A stretch of 64,000 bases of DNA from Amycolatopsis sp. QT-25. Lineage in GTDB: Bacteria > Actinomycetota > Actinomycetes > Mycobacteriales > Pseudonocardiaceae. The stretch lies in assembly GCF_029369745.1 (NCBI RefSeq), contig NZ_CP120210.1, positions 7,812,001 through 7,876,000 of the forward strand, written 5' to 3'. The notes beneath the pieces are model-generated. The model had not been told where the DNA came from. It ran no database searches and saw only the letters and a program-made list of their open reading frames with translations. Positions 32,066 to 40,616 of the stretch are shown piece after piece; within the stretch, counting starts at the first letter, position 1, and each line of letters begins with the position of its first letter. The translations under genes and the position numbers were made by a program.

Positions 32066-33849
32066 ATGCTTTTCGGCGAACTCGCCGAGATCATCACGAA
32101 CCTTCGTGATCTCGGTGGTGACCACGCCTTTGTCGAGGCCAAACGGGCTGAGACCAAGCTCCCGAAGAGCGTCCGCGAAACACTTTCGGCGTTCGCCAAC
32201 ACCAGCGGGGGCGTCCTGATCCTCGGTCTCGACGAGGCCAACGGGTTCGAGGTGACCGGAGTCCGCAACCCGGCGAAGATGGAGGCCGATCTGGCCGCGT
32301 TGTGCTCGGAGAACCTGGAGCCACCCTTACGTCCCCTTATCGGAACTCATTGGTTCGAGGGTGCGGACCTGGTGGTCGCGGAGATCCCTGAACTGCCGTA
32401 GGCAGTAAGCCTTCGTACAACCGCAGTACAGGCATGACGCAGAGAAGCTTCATCAGGGTCGCCGACGGCGATCGCAGGCTGAGCCCGTACGAAGTACAGC
32501 TAATGGTGGCGAATCGAGGCCAACCCAGGGACGACGAACAACCCGTCACAGGTACGACCGTCGCGGATCTCGACGAAGCCCTGGTAGACACTTTCCTGAG
32601 CCGGCTCCGCCGCCATCGCAGCAGGGCGTTCGCGAATTTGGATACCACCGCGGCTTTGCGACGCGCGAAGGTCCTCATCGGAGATGAACTGTCCCTCGCG
32701 GGGCTCCTGGCACTGGGGGAATACTCTCAGGAGTTCTTTCCGCAGCTCATGTTGACTTTCGTTCATTACCCGACGAAATCAGGGCCCGATCCACGGAATG
32801 GAACGCGGTTCATCGACAACGTGGCTGCCGAAGGACCCATTCCGGCGATGGTGGACGAAGCACTCATCGCTCTCCGTCGCAACATGAAGCGACGGTCCAC
32901 CGTTCGCGGCACCGGGCGGGCAGAGACGTACGAGTACCCCGAGACCGCACTACGCGAGGCAGTGGTGAACGCGCTGGTACACCGCGACTACTCAGGCCCC
33001 TCACCGGGGACACGGGTGCAGGTCGAGATGTATCCCGACCGTCTGCTCACCCGCAACCCAGGTGGCCTTTACGGGTCGGTTCGCGAAGAGAACCTCGGCG
33101 TCGAAGGGACCTCTTCAGCTCGCAACGCCACGCTGCTGAAGATCCTTGAAGACACCCCCGTTGCCCGGGTCAGATCGCCCGATCTGCGAAAACCGCGGCT
33201 CCGGGATCCCCGCGATGCTGGCCGCCATGCGGGACGCGAAACTCAGCCCGCCGCGGTTCGCCGATGACATTTCCACGTTCACAGCGACTTCCCGAACCAC
33301 AGCCTGACGGGAGACGACGCGGTTCGCTGGATCGCTTCGCTTGACGAGCATGGCCTCACCGATAGCCAATGTCATGGCCTCGCAATGCTGTTCCACGGCG
33401 AGACGCTCGACAACCAGGCCTATCGAAACGCCAACGACCTCGATTCTCGTGTGGCGACCGAAGAGCTCGGTGACCTTGTCGCCCGGGACCTGCTGGTCCC
33501 GGCAGGTGGTCGCCGGTACGCGCACTACACCCTTGCCGAGGACGCGGCCCCCGCTTCCACGGACAGTCCGTCACCTCCTAGACGCCGCGCTGACCGACGC
33601 GAAGAGATCCTTGACGCGCTCGGGGACGGTGAGGCGACGCGTGCCGATCTGGTGGCGGCGACCGGACTCCAGGACCGCACGATGACACGGTGGCTGAGTG
33701 TTCTGCTCCGGCAAGGTCTGGTCGAAGCGACAGAACGAAATCTGCGAAGTCCCAACGTCCGCTATCACCGCACGACTCAACGAACTTTCGACGAGCCAAG
33801 TGCCGAGGGCCAGCGCCTCGTGCTTGGGGCGATTCGGGATCCAGGCTAG
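32066..33849 (+). pseudogene. AlbA_2/Schlafen-type ATP-binding protein, disrupted by frameshifts
   Basis: The N-terminal part (LRDLGGDHAFVEAKRA, LSAFANTSGGVLILGLDE) is the AlbA_2 domain, the middle (TALREAVVNALVHRDYS) is the ATP-binding GHKL-like region with its catalytic Asn, and the end has a winged helix (DALGDGEATRADLVAATGLQDRTMTRWL). Continuous homology requires three frame changes: near 32400 (after EIPELP), near 33167 (before CENRGSGIPAMLAAM) and near 33287 (before FPNHSLTGDDAVRWIAS). The intact product would be about 590 residues. Such proteins are usually transcriptional or defence-related regulators. Sequencing error is possible but three separate indels argue for decay. Confidence 0.75.
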
Positions 33850-33932
33850 GTTCCCGACGTCGCCTTGGAGACGCTCAGCGTCCCCGATGCGCCATTGGGG
33901 ACCTCGGCCGCGGCCCACTCACCGCACAGCGC

Positions 33933-34541
33933 CTAGCTCCCGCTCGGCTTCGGAATGTCGAAATACCCGCTGAACCGCACCGCCGGCGCGTACTCGCCCT
34001 TCACCTTCACCTTGCCGGTCACGAACATCGCCGCCACGGCCGCGTTGCCGGTCGCCATCCGGATGAAGTCGTCGACGGACAGGGTGATGGTGGTGTCCGG
34101 AGTGCGTGCGAGATCGGTGCTGGAAACGCAGACACCGTCTTCGATCACCGTTTGAAAGCGATCGAAACCGTCTTCTCCGTCACCGTCGGTAAAACGCCAT
34201 GCGACGACGAAGTCGACGTGCCGTGCGCGTTCCGGAACGAAATGATCCGACATTCTGCGGAAAATCTCGTCGAGAAAAGCAGAACGCAGTTCCGGATGAT
34301 CGGCGATCGCCTTGAGTTGCTCCCGCGACGCCCGTTGCACGACGTCGACGAGCACCTCCGTCTCCAGCGAGCTCAGCTCGATGCCCGCCCCGGTTTCGCC
34401 CAGCATGTGCAGGGTTTCCAGGACCTGGGCGAACTGCTCGGGGCTCAGTTTGGCGAGCTCGAGCTTCTCCGCGAAAGCGTTGACGACGTGCTCGCCACCG
34501 GTGCGCGTCTTGCGCGGCCGCGACGGAGGGGAAAGGCGCAT
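33933..34541 (-). CDS. SCP2 sterol-carrier-like protein (copy 2)
   Basis: About 202 residues. The C-terminal 110 residues resemble the SCP2 lipid-carrier fold: VVAWRFTDGDGEDGFDRFQTVI, TDLARTPDTTITLSVDDFIRMATG and AMFVTGKVKVKGEYAPAVRFSGYF, the classic end of the family. The N-terminal 90 residues are helical. It is a clear paralogue of the gene just upstream, with which it is probably cotranscribed. The start is uncertain: ATG at 34541 is used; a GTG at 34580 gives 13 more residues. The pair could carry acyl or sterol-like ligands for the enzymes of the neighbouring lipid locus. Confidence 0.7.
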   Translation of the reverse strand: MRLSPPSRPRKTRTGGEHVVNAFAEKLELAKLSPEQFAQVLETLHMLGETGAGIELSSLETEVLVDVVQRASREQLKAIADHPELRSAFLDEIFRRMSDHFVPERARHVDFVVAWRFTDGDGEDGFDRFQTVIEDGVCVSSTDLARTPDTTITLSVDDFIRMATGNAAVAAMFVTGKVKVKGEYAPAVRFSGYFDIPKPSGS

Positions 34542-34609
34542 CTTGTCCCGTCGACGCCGGATCGGAGAATTTCGGGGCACGGCACGGAAGTGTATCTGCT
34601 CGGCCGGGT

Positions 34610-35254
34610 TCAGGACGGCTCGTGCGTTCTCGGCAGGTCGAAGAAACCGATCAACCCCGCCGCGAATGCCAGGTCACCTTTTACTTTGATCTTTCCGGTG
34701 ACGAAGAGCACAGCGGGCGTCGCCTGATGGGTGATGAGCCGGAAGAAATCGACGGGTGCGATCGTGATCGTCACTCTCGGCTTCTCCCTCATGTCCCGGC
34801 TCACCGTGCACGCGCCGTGCGAAATCACCGTCTGGTAGCGGTCGTACCCACCGTCGCCGTCGCCGCCGGACAGCCGCCAGTGGACGACGGCGTGCAGGGT
34901 CTTCGCGCGGTCCTGCCGGATGTGCGCGCCCATGCGGTCGAAGATCTCGCGCAGCACCCGGTCCCGGAGCGGCCGTTCGGCGACGACACTCTCGAGTTGC
35001 GCACGCGAGGCGCGCGCGACGAGGTTCGCGAAGCGGGCCGGGTCGACCTTGCGGAGGTCGAACGCGGGCGCGGACTCGGCGAGCCGTCCGAGCGCGGCCA
35101 GCAGCCGCCGGACGTCGTCCTTGCCGAGTTTCACCGGGTCGATGGCACCCGCGACCTCGTTGACGTCGAGAGAGTGCGCTTCGGCCGAATCCGGCTCGAT
35201 CCGTTCGAGTGCGTCGACCAGCGCGCGGCCGGTCAGCCCCACGGTCTCGGTCAT
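34610..35254 (-). CDS. SCP2 sterol-carrier-like protein (copy 1)
   Basis: 214 residues, same architecture as its downstream paralogue: helical N-terminal half (with the conserved RASRAQLESVVAERPLRDRV segment) and an SCP2-like C-terminus (VVHWRLSGGDGDGGYDRYQTVI; TITIAPVDFFRLITHQATPAVLFVTGKIKVKGD). The ATG is 32 bp from a palindrome that lies between it and the divergent tetR gene and recurs at the fabG/fadA promoter, so it should be under the same repressor. A role in binding or presenting lipids is inferred. Confidence 0.75.
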   Translation of the reverse strand: MTETVGLTGRALVDALERIEPDSAEAHSLDVNEVAGAIDPVKLGKDDVRRLLAALGRLAESAPAFDLRKVDPARFANLVARASRAQLESVVAERPLRDRVLREIFDRMGAHIRQDRAKTLHAVVHWRLSGGDGDGGYDRYQTVISHGACTVSRDMREKPRVTITIAPVDFFRLITHQATPAVLFVTGKIKVKGDLAFAAGLIGFFDLPRTHEPS

Positions 35255-35286
35255 CTGCCCTCCAGCTCGCCTACCCGAGCGTAAGG

Positions 35287-35302
35287 CTACCCGCCAGTAG
35301 GT
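35287..35302. promoter_or_regulatory. TetR operator, site 1 (between SCP2 and tetR genes)
   Basis: CTACCCGCCAGTAGGT matches the core of the perfect palindrome at 38249-38270 at 14 of 16 positions, including the spacer CGC. It lies 32 bp before the SCP2 gene and 78 bp before tetR, in position to repress both. Confidence 0.7.
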
Positions 35303-35380
35303 AGGCGGGCAAGCGTGCCGAGATCACTCCTGGCGGTGGTGGCCCGGTAGCGTCTTACGCGAACCAAGGGGAGGTCTTGA

Positions 35381-36046
35381 GTGTCCGAGGAAGTACCGCG
35401 TCCCGCGGAACGCGCCAAAAGGCTGCCGAGAGCGGTGCGGGAACGCCAGATCCTGGACGCGGCGGTCTCGGTGTTCTCGCGCTACGGCTATCACTCAGCG
35501 TCGATGGACGAGATCTCCGAGGTCGCCGGCGTGTCCAAGCCGATGATCTACACCTATCTCGGCTCGAAGGAAGACCTCTTCGGCGCGTGCATCCGCCGCG
35601 AAGCCACCCGCCTGCTGGAAGCGGTGCAGGACGGGATCAAACCCGATCTGCCGCCCGACATGCAGCTTTGGCACGGACTCCGCGCCTTCTACCGGTTCGT
35701 CGCCGACTACCGCGAATCCTGGACGGTGCTGCACCGCCAGGCCATGACCGTCGGCGGCGCCTTCGCCGCCGAGATCACCGACATGCGCACCCGCGCGATC
35801 GAACTGGTCGCCGCGCTGGTGGTCTCCGCGGGCACCCGCAAGGGTCTCGGGGAGCAGGCCGAGTTCTCCGGTGCCGGGCTGTCCGCCGCGCTGGTCGGGG
35901 CGGCCGAGTCGCTGGCCGACTGGGCCCTCGACCACCCCGATGTCTCCGACGGCGTGCTCGCCTCGTGGCTGATGAACCTGGTGTGGCTCGGGTTCAACGA
36001 CCTCGTCGAGGGCGAGATCTGGAAGCCGTCAGAGAGCGACGACTGA
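35381..36046 (+). CDS. TetR family regulator of the lipid locus
   Basis: 221 residues. Residues 15-65 form the HTH domain (RQILDAAVSVFSRYGYHSASMDEISEVAGVSKPMIYTYLGSKEDLF), the rest is a helical ligand domain with aromatic residues that could line an acyl-CoA pocket. It starts at GTG with AAGGGGAGG 6 nt before. A matching palindrome lies upstream and a perfect version sits between the fabG and fadA genes, making those, the SCP2 pair and itself the predicted regulon. Inducer probably an acyl-CoA; this is inference. The 3' end overlaps the convergent MaoC gene by 18 bp. Confidence 0.85.
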   Translation: MSEEVPRPAERAKRLPRAVRERQILDAAVSVFSRYGYHSASMDEISEVAGVSKPMIYTYLGSKEDLFGACIRREATRLLEAVQDGIKPDLPPDMQLWHGLRAFYRFVADYRESWTVLHRQAMTVGGAFAAEITDMRTRAIELVAALVVSAGTRKGLGEQAEFSGAGLSAALVGAAESLADWALDHPDVSDGVLASWLMNLVWLGFNDLVEGEIWKPSESDD

Positions 36047-36880
36047 GCCCTCCAGATGCGGCTTCGGCTTGCGCGCGTTCCACAGCTCGAAGGCCCATCC
36101 GTCACCTTCACCCCAGGTGGTGAAGGCGGCCTTGGCGGGCAACAACACCGGTTGCTTGAACTTGACGTCGACGGTGAACGCCTCCGGCAGCCTGCCTTCG
36201 AACGCCGCGAGCGCGTGCGCCTTGGTCCACATGCCGTGCGCGATCGCGGCCGGGAAGCCGAACGCCTTCGCGGTGATCGGGTGGAGATGGATGGGGTTGC
36301 GGTCGCCGGAGACCTCGGCGTACCGGCGGCCGATGTCGCCGGGTACCTGCCAGATCGCGGTGGGCGACGGCTGGGAGAGCTGACCGCGCGAAGCCTTCTC
36401 GCCGCTGCCGCCACCGCGGCGCAGGTACGTGCTGACGTCCGTCCACACAGGACCGTCGTTGACCAGCAGCTCGCTGCGCACGTCGAACTGCTTGCCCTTC
36501 TCGTGCGGGCGCAGATCCTCGGCGCGCACCCGCAGGGTGAACGTCTCGTCGAGCCGCAGCTGCCGGTGCTGGGTGATCCGGTTGGCGACGTGCACCATGC
36601 CCAGCAACGGGAACGGGAAGTCGGCTTCGGTCATCAGCGCCATCTGCAACGGGAACGCGAGGATGTGCGGATACGTCGCCGGGAGGACGTCGTCCAGCCG
36701 GAAACCGCACACCTGGTTGTACGCGGCGAGGTGCGCCGGGTCGACGACGACGCCCTCGCGGACGAACTCGGTGCCGGGCAGCGTGTTCCCATCGCTCTTG
36801 CGCAGCGAGCCGAGCAACGCCTTGGGGTAGAGCGAAGACAGGCTCGGTGATTCGCGGAGTTCCTTGACCGCCATGATCAC
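36029..36880 (-). CDS. MaoC-type (R)-hydroxyacyl dehydratase, HtdX-like
   Basis: 283 residues in a double hot-dog fold. The second half has the hydratase-2 motif: SGDRNPIHLHPITAKAFGFPAAIAHGMWT, in which Asp and His act on the 3-hydroxyacyl thioester. The first half is the degenerate hot dog that holds the acyl chain. It would dehydrate or hydrate (3R)-hydroxyacyl-CoA/ACP. Its start (GTG at 36880, or ATG at 36874) overlaps the fabG4-like stop, as in the mycobacterial htdX-fabG4 pair, so the two act in succession. Homology and synteny make the call strong; physiological substrate unknown. Confidence 0.88.
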   Translation of the reverse strand: MIMAVKELRESPSLSSLYPKALLGSLRKSDGNTLPGTEFVREGVVVDPAHLAAYNQVCGFRLDDVLPATYPHILAFPLQMALMTEADFPFPLLGMVHVANRITQHRQLRLDETFTLRVRAEDLRPHEKGKQFDVRSELLVNDGPVWTDVSTYLRRGGGSGEKASRGQLSQPSPTAIWQVPGDIGRRYAEVSGDRNPIHLHPITAKAFGFPAAIAHGMWTKAHALAAFEGRLPEAFTVDVKFKQPVLLPAKAAFTTWGEGDGWAFELWNARKPKPHLEGSVVAL

Positions 36881-38211
36881 GCCCCCAGGAGTGCCTGGCC
36901 GCAGACGCGGACCACGTTGCCGTTGACCGCGGCCGAAGCCGGGTTCGCGTACCAGGCGATCGTCTCGGCGACGTCGACCGGGAGGCCGCCCTGGCCGAGG
37001 CTGGACAGCCGCCGCCCGGCCTCGCGGATGAACAGCGGGACGGCGGCGGTCATCTTGGTCTCGATGAAACCGGGCGCGACGGCGTTGATCGTACCGCCGT
37101 ATTCGGCGAGCTTCGGCGCGCCGTCGTTCACCATGCCGATGACGCCCGCCTTGCTGGTGGCGTAGTTGGTCTGGCCGACGTTGCCCGCGATCCCGGCGAT
37201 CGAGGAGACGCCGATGATCCGGCCGTTTTCGTGCAGCACCTTGCCGGCCACGAGCCTCTCGTTCACCGCGAGCTGCGACGCGAGGTTGACCGCGATGACC
37301 GAGTCCCAGCCGCCTTCGGTCATGTTGCCGAGTGTCTTGTCGCGGGTGATGCCCGCGTTGTGCACGACGATGTCGACGCCGCCGTGGCGCGCGGTGAGGT
37401 ACTCGGCGAGCTTCTCCGGCGCGTCGGCGGCGGTGATGTCCAGTTGCAGCGACGAGCCGCCGACCTTGTTGGCCACCTTGGACAGATCCGCGCCCTGGGC
37501 GGGGATGTCGAGCGCGACGACGTGGGCGCCGTCGCGGCCCAGCACCTCGGCGATGGCGGCGCCGATACCGCGGGAAGCACCGGTGACCAGGGCGATCTTG
37601 CCTTCGAGGGGCTTCGTCCAGTCGGCCGGTGCGGCGGCGGTCTTGGTCTCGGTACCGACGCGGACGACCTGGGCGTCGACGAAGGCGGACTTCGACGAAA
37701 GCAGGAACCGGAGCGTGGACTCCGTGGCCTCTTCGGCGCCTTCGGCGACGTACACGAGCTGGGCGGTCGCGCCGCGCTTCAGTTCCTTACCGACGGAGCG
37801 CACGAAGCCTTCGAGCGCGCGCTGCGCGATCCTCTCGTGTCCTTCGGCCAGCTCCGGCGGGGTTCCGAGGACGACGACGCGGCCCGACGGCCCGACGCTC
37901 CGGATCACCGGGTGGAAGAAGGAGTAGACCTCGCGAAGCTGCTTCGGGTCCTTCACGCCTGTCGCGTCGAAGACGAGCGCGGCGTGCTTGTCGGCCGCCG
38001 ACGAGAGGACTTCGATGCCCGCGCGGTGCAGCTGCGCCTCGATCACCTTTTCGAGGCGACCACCCGGCGCGGCACCCAGAAGTGCGGGACCCTCCAAAGG
38101 GGGCTGACCGGGCTTGTACCGGCGAAGCGTCGCGGGATTCGGCAGGCCGAGCTTCGGCACCACGAACTTCCCCACCGGGGATTTCGTGAACTGCTGGTAC
38201 CTGTCAGCCAT
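36877..38211 (-). CDS. fabG4: High-molecular-weight 3-oxoacyl-[ACP/CoA] reductase (FabG4-like)
   Basis: 444 residues. An N-terminal flavodoxin-like domain (1-195), unique to the large FabG group, is followed by a short-chain dehydrogenase: cofactor motif TGASRGIG (210-217), HNAG motif, catalytic Ser in VSSIAG and the Y-A-T-S-K pair. In Mycobacterium tuberculosis FabG4 uses NADH with long 3-oxoacyl-CoA; a parallel role is likely. It lies in an operon with the HtdX-like dehydratase (4-bp overlap) and divergently faces the thiolase gene across a perfect palindrome. Gene name assigned on architecture plus this synteny. Confidence 0.88.
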   Translation of the reverse strand: MADRYQQFTKSPVGKFVVPKLGLPNPATLRRYKPGQPPLEGPALLGAAPGGRLEKVIEAQLHRAGIEVLSSAADKHAALVFDATGVKDPKQLREVYSFFHPVIRSVGPSGRVVVLGTPPELAEGHERIAQRALEGFVRSVGKELKRGATAQLVYVAEGAEEATESTLRFLLSSKSAFVDAQVVRVGTETKTAAAPADWTKPLEGKIALVTGASRGIGAAIAEVLGRDGAHVVALDIPAQGADLSKVANKVGGSSLQLDITAADAPEKLAEYLTARHGGVDIVVHNAGITRDKTLGNMTEGGWDSVIAVNLASQLAVNERLVAGKVLHENGRIIGVSSIAGIAGNVGQTNYATSKAGVIGMVNDGAPKLAEYGGTINAVAPGFIETKMTAAVPLFIREAGRRLSSLGQGGLPVDVAETIAWYANPASAAVNGNVVRVCGQALLGA

Positions 38212-38248
38212 TACGTGCCTCCCGTGCAGTTTGCGTCACGTCGCAGTC

Positions 38249-38270
38249 TAACCTACTCGCTAGTAGGTTA
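38249..38270. promoter_or_regulatory. TetR operator, site 2 (between fabG4 and fadA2)
   Basis: A perfect palindrome TAACCTACT-N4-AGTAGGTTA, between divergent lipid-metabolism genes (38 bp from the reductase start, 33 bp from the thiolase start). Its core is shared with the site before tetR. It resembles classical TetR operators in symmetry and size. Confidence 0.8.
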
Positions 38271-38303
38271 CAGTGTGAGAGAGCCTACGGAGGAGTGGAA
38301 AAA

Positions 38304-39593
38304 ATGGCCACGAAAAGGACGGCACCCGTGCGCAAGGTAGCGATCATCGGCGGCAACCGGATCCCCTTCGCGCGCTCGAACGGCCCGTACGCGAAAGCGT
38401 CGAACCAGGACATGTTCACGGCCGCCCTCGACGGCCTGGTCAGCCGCTTCTCCCTGCAGGACGAGGTGATCGGCGAGGTCGCCGCCGGCGCCGTGCTCAA
38501 GCACGCCCGCGACTTCAACCTCGCCCGCGAAAGCGTCCTCGGCAGCAGGCTGAACCCCGCCACCCCGGCTTCCGACGTGCAGATGGCGTGCGGCACCGGC
38601 CTCCAGGCGATCGTCAACGTCGCCAACAAGATCGCGCTCGGCCAGCTCGACTCGGCCATCGCGGGCGGCGTCGACACCACGTCCGACGCGCCACTGGCGG
38701 TCAACGACGACCTGCGCCAGATCCTCGTGCAGCTCAACGCCGCGAAGACGCTGCCCGAGCGGCTGAAGCTCGCCGCGAAGCTGCGCCCCGGCCACATCGT
38801 CCCCGAGATCCCGCGCAACTCCGAGCCCCGCACCGGCCTGTCCATGGGCGAGCACGCCGCGCTGACCGCGAAGGTCTGGGAAATCACACGCGAGGCGCAG
38901 GACGAACTCGCCGCGACCAGCCACCAGCGCCTCGGCGCCGCATACGACAAGGGCTTCTTCGACGACCTGGTGACGCCGTATTTGAAGCTGGCCCGCGACC
39001 AGAACCTGCGACCGGACTCCAGCGTCGAGAAGCTCGCGAAGCTCAAGCCCGCCTTCGGCGGTCCTGACGGCACGATGACCGCGGGCAACTCGACGCCGCT
39101 GTCCGACGGAGCGTCGACGGTCCTGCTCGCGACCGAGCAGTGGGCGAGGGCGCGGAAGCTGCCGGTGCTGGCGTACCTGACGTTCTCGCAGACCGCGGCC
39201 GTCGACTACGTCCACGGCGACGAGGGCCTGCTGATGGCGCCCGCGTACGCCGTCCCGCAGATGCTCACGCGCGCCGGGCTGACCTTGCAGGACTTCGACT
39301 TCTACGAGATCCACGAGGCCTTCGCGTCGCAGGTGCTCGCCACCCTCAAGGCGTGGGAGGACCCGGCGTTCGCCAAGGAGAAGCTCGGTCTCGACGAGCC
39401 GCTCGGCGCCATCGATCGGGCCAAGCTGAACGTCAACGGCTCGTCGCTGGCGGCCGGGCACCCGTTCGCCGCGACCGGTGGCCGTATCGTCGCCACACTC
39501 GCGAAGCTGTTGAACGAGAAGGGATCCGGCCGCGGGCTGATCTCGATCTGCGCCGCGGGCGGCCAGGGCGTCACCGCGATCCTCGAAAAGTAA
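38304..39593 (+). CDS. fadA2: Acetyl-CoA acyltransferase (FadA2/FadI-like thiolase)
   Basis: 429 residues. Catalytic nucleophile Cys96 in MACGTGLQA, His in YEIHEAFASQ, the GHPFAATGGR loop and the second catalytic Cys in ISICAAGGQG identify a thiolase. It splits 3-oxoacyl-CoA (or condenses acetyl-CoA) and closes the cycle with the neighbouring dehydratase and reductase. The ATG is chosen because GGAGGAG is 8 nt upstream; an in-frame GTG 9 nt earlier overlaps that site. A perfect TetR-type palindrome lies 34-55 bp before it. Confidence 0.9.
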   Translation: MATKRTAPVRKVAIIGGNRIPFARSNGPYAKASNQDMFTAALDGLVSRFSLQDEVIGEVAAGAVLKHARDFNLARESVLGSRLNPATPASDVQMACGTGLQAIVNVANKIALGQLDSAIAGGVDTTSDAPLAVNDDLRQILVQLNAAKTLPERLKLAAKLRPGHIVPEIPRNSEPRTGLSMGEHAALTAKVWEITREAQDELAATSHQRLGAAYDKGFFDDLVTPYLKLARDQNLRPDSSVEKLAKLKPAFGGPDGTMTAGNSTPLSDGASTVLLATEQWARARKLPVLAYLTFSQTAAVDYVHGDEGLLMAPAYAVPQMLTRAGLTLQDFDFYEIHEAFASQVLATLKAWEDPAFAKEKLGLDEPLGAIDRAKLNVNGSSLAAGHPFAATGGRIVATLAKLLNEKGSGRGLISICAAGGQGVTAILEK

Positions 39594-39621
39594 CCGTTCG
39601 CTCGCAGCGGATCAGGGAAAA

Positions 39622-39649
39622 ACCCGGGTGCCTTTGTCGGTGCCCGGGT
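39622..39649 (+). terminator. Hairpin after the thiolase gene
   Basis: Arm ACCCGGGTGCC pairs with GGTGCCCGGGT (two G-U pairs) around a 6-nt loop, 28 bp after the stop. No U tract. Confidence 0.55.
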
Positions 39650-39662
39650 CTAGCGTGTGCGC

Positions 39663-40616
39663 ATGTTCGCAGTTCAGGCGAAAGCGCTGGTCAAGACCTA
39701 TGGGTCCACACGGGCGCTCGACGGGGTCGATCTGTCGATCCCGAAGGGCGAGGTACTGGGCCTGCTGGGGCCGAACGGTGCCGGCAAAACGACGACCGTC
39801 CGCATCCTGACCACCCTGCTCCGCCCGGATTCGGGCGAGGCGGAGGTGGCCGGGCACGACGTGCTGGCCCAGCCCGACGCCGTCCGGCGGTCGATCGGGT
39901 TGTCCGGGCAGTACGCCGCCGTGGACGAGAACCTCACCGGGTTCGAGAACCTGTACATGGTCGGCAGGCTGTACGGGAGCAAGAAGGCCGCGGCGAAAAC
40001 GCGGGCACGCGAACTGCTCGCCCGGTTCCGGCTGGAGGACGCGGCGGACAGGCCGGCCAAGACGTACTCCGGCGGCATGCGGCGACGGCTCGACCTCGCG
40101 GGCGCGCTGGTCGCCGAGCCGACCGTGGTGATCCTCGACGAACCGACCACCGGGCTCGACCCGCGCGGCCGGATCGACACCTGGGAGGTCATCAAGGAGC
40201 TCGTCGCCGACGGCACCACGGTACTGCTGACCACGCAGTACCTGGAGGAGGCCGATCAGCTCGCCGACTCGATCGTGGTGATCGACAAGGGGAAGGTCAT
40301 CGCGCGCGGCACGGCCGACGAGCTCAAGCAGGAGATCGGCGGCGAGCGGCTGGAACTGGTCGTGGCGAACACGAGCGATCTCGCCCTCACCACGCAGGTG
40401 CTGACCGAGGTCGGCTCGGGGACACCGTCGGTCGACGAGCACACCCGCAAGGTCGACGTCCTGGTGGAGGGCGGGCCGAAGGCGTTGATCGAGGCGCTGC
40501 GGCGGCTGGACGGCCACGGCGTCGCCATTCAGGACGTCGCGCTGCACCGGCCGACGCTCGACGACGTGTTCCTTTCGCTGACAGGACACGCGACGGACGA
40601 GGGGGACAAGAAGTGA
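39663..40616 (+). CDS. ABC transporter ATP-binding protein (DrrA-like)
   Basis: 317 residues. Walker A LLGPNGAGKTTTVRIL near residue 37, signature YSGGMRRRLDLA, Walker B VVILDEPTTGLDPRGR, then the C-terminal regulatory tail of the daunorubicin-resistance group ending with the VALHRPTLDDVFLSLTG motif. It would power drug or lipid export with the overlapping permease. The ATG begins 6 nt after TAGCGT, so the mRNA is probably leaderless; a GTG two codons earlier is possible. Such pairs confer self-resistance when near antibiotic clusters; no such cluster is in view. Confidence 0.9.
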   Translation: MFAVQAKALVKTYGSTRALDGVDLSIPKGEVLGLLGPNGAGKTTTVRILTTLLRPDSGEAEVAGHDVLAQPDAVRRSIGLSGQYAAVDENLTGFENLYMVGRLYGSKKAAAKTRARELLARFRLEDAADRPAKTYSGGMRRRLDLAGALVAEPTVVILDEPTTGLDPRGRIDTWEVIKELVADGTTVLLTTQYLEEADQLADSIVVIDKGKVIARGTADELKQEIGGERLELVVANTSDLALTTQVLTEVGSGTPSVDEHTRKVDVLVEGGPKALIEALRRLDGHGVAIQDVALHRPTLDDVFLSLTGHATDEGDKK

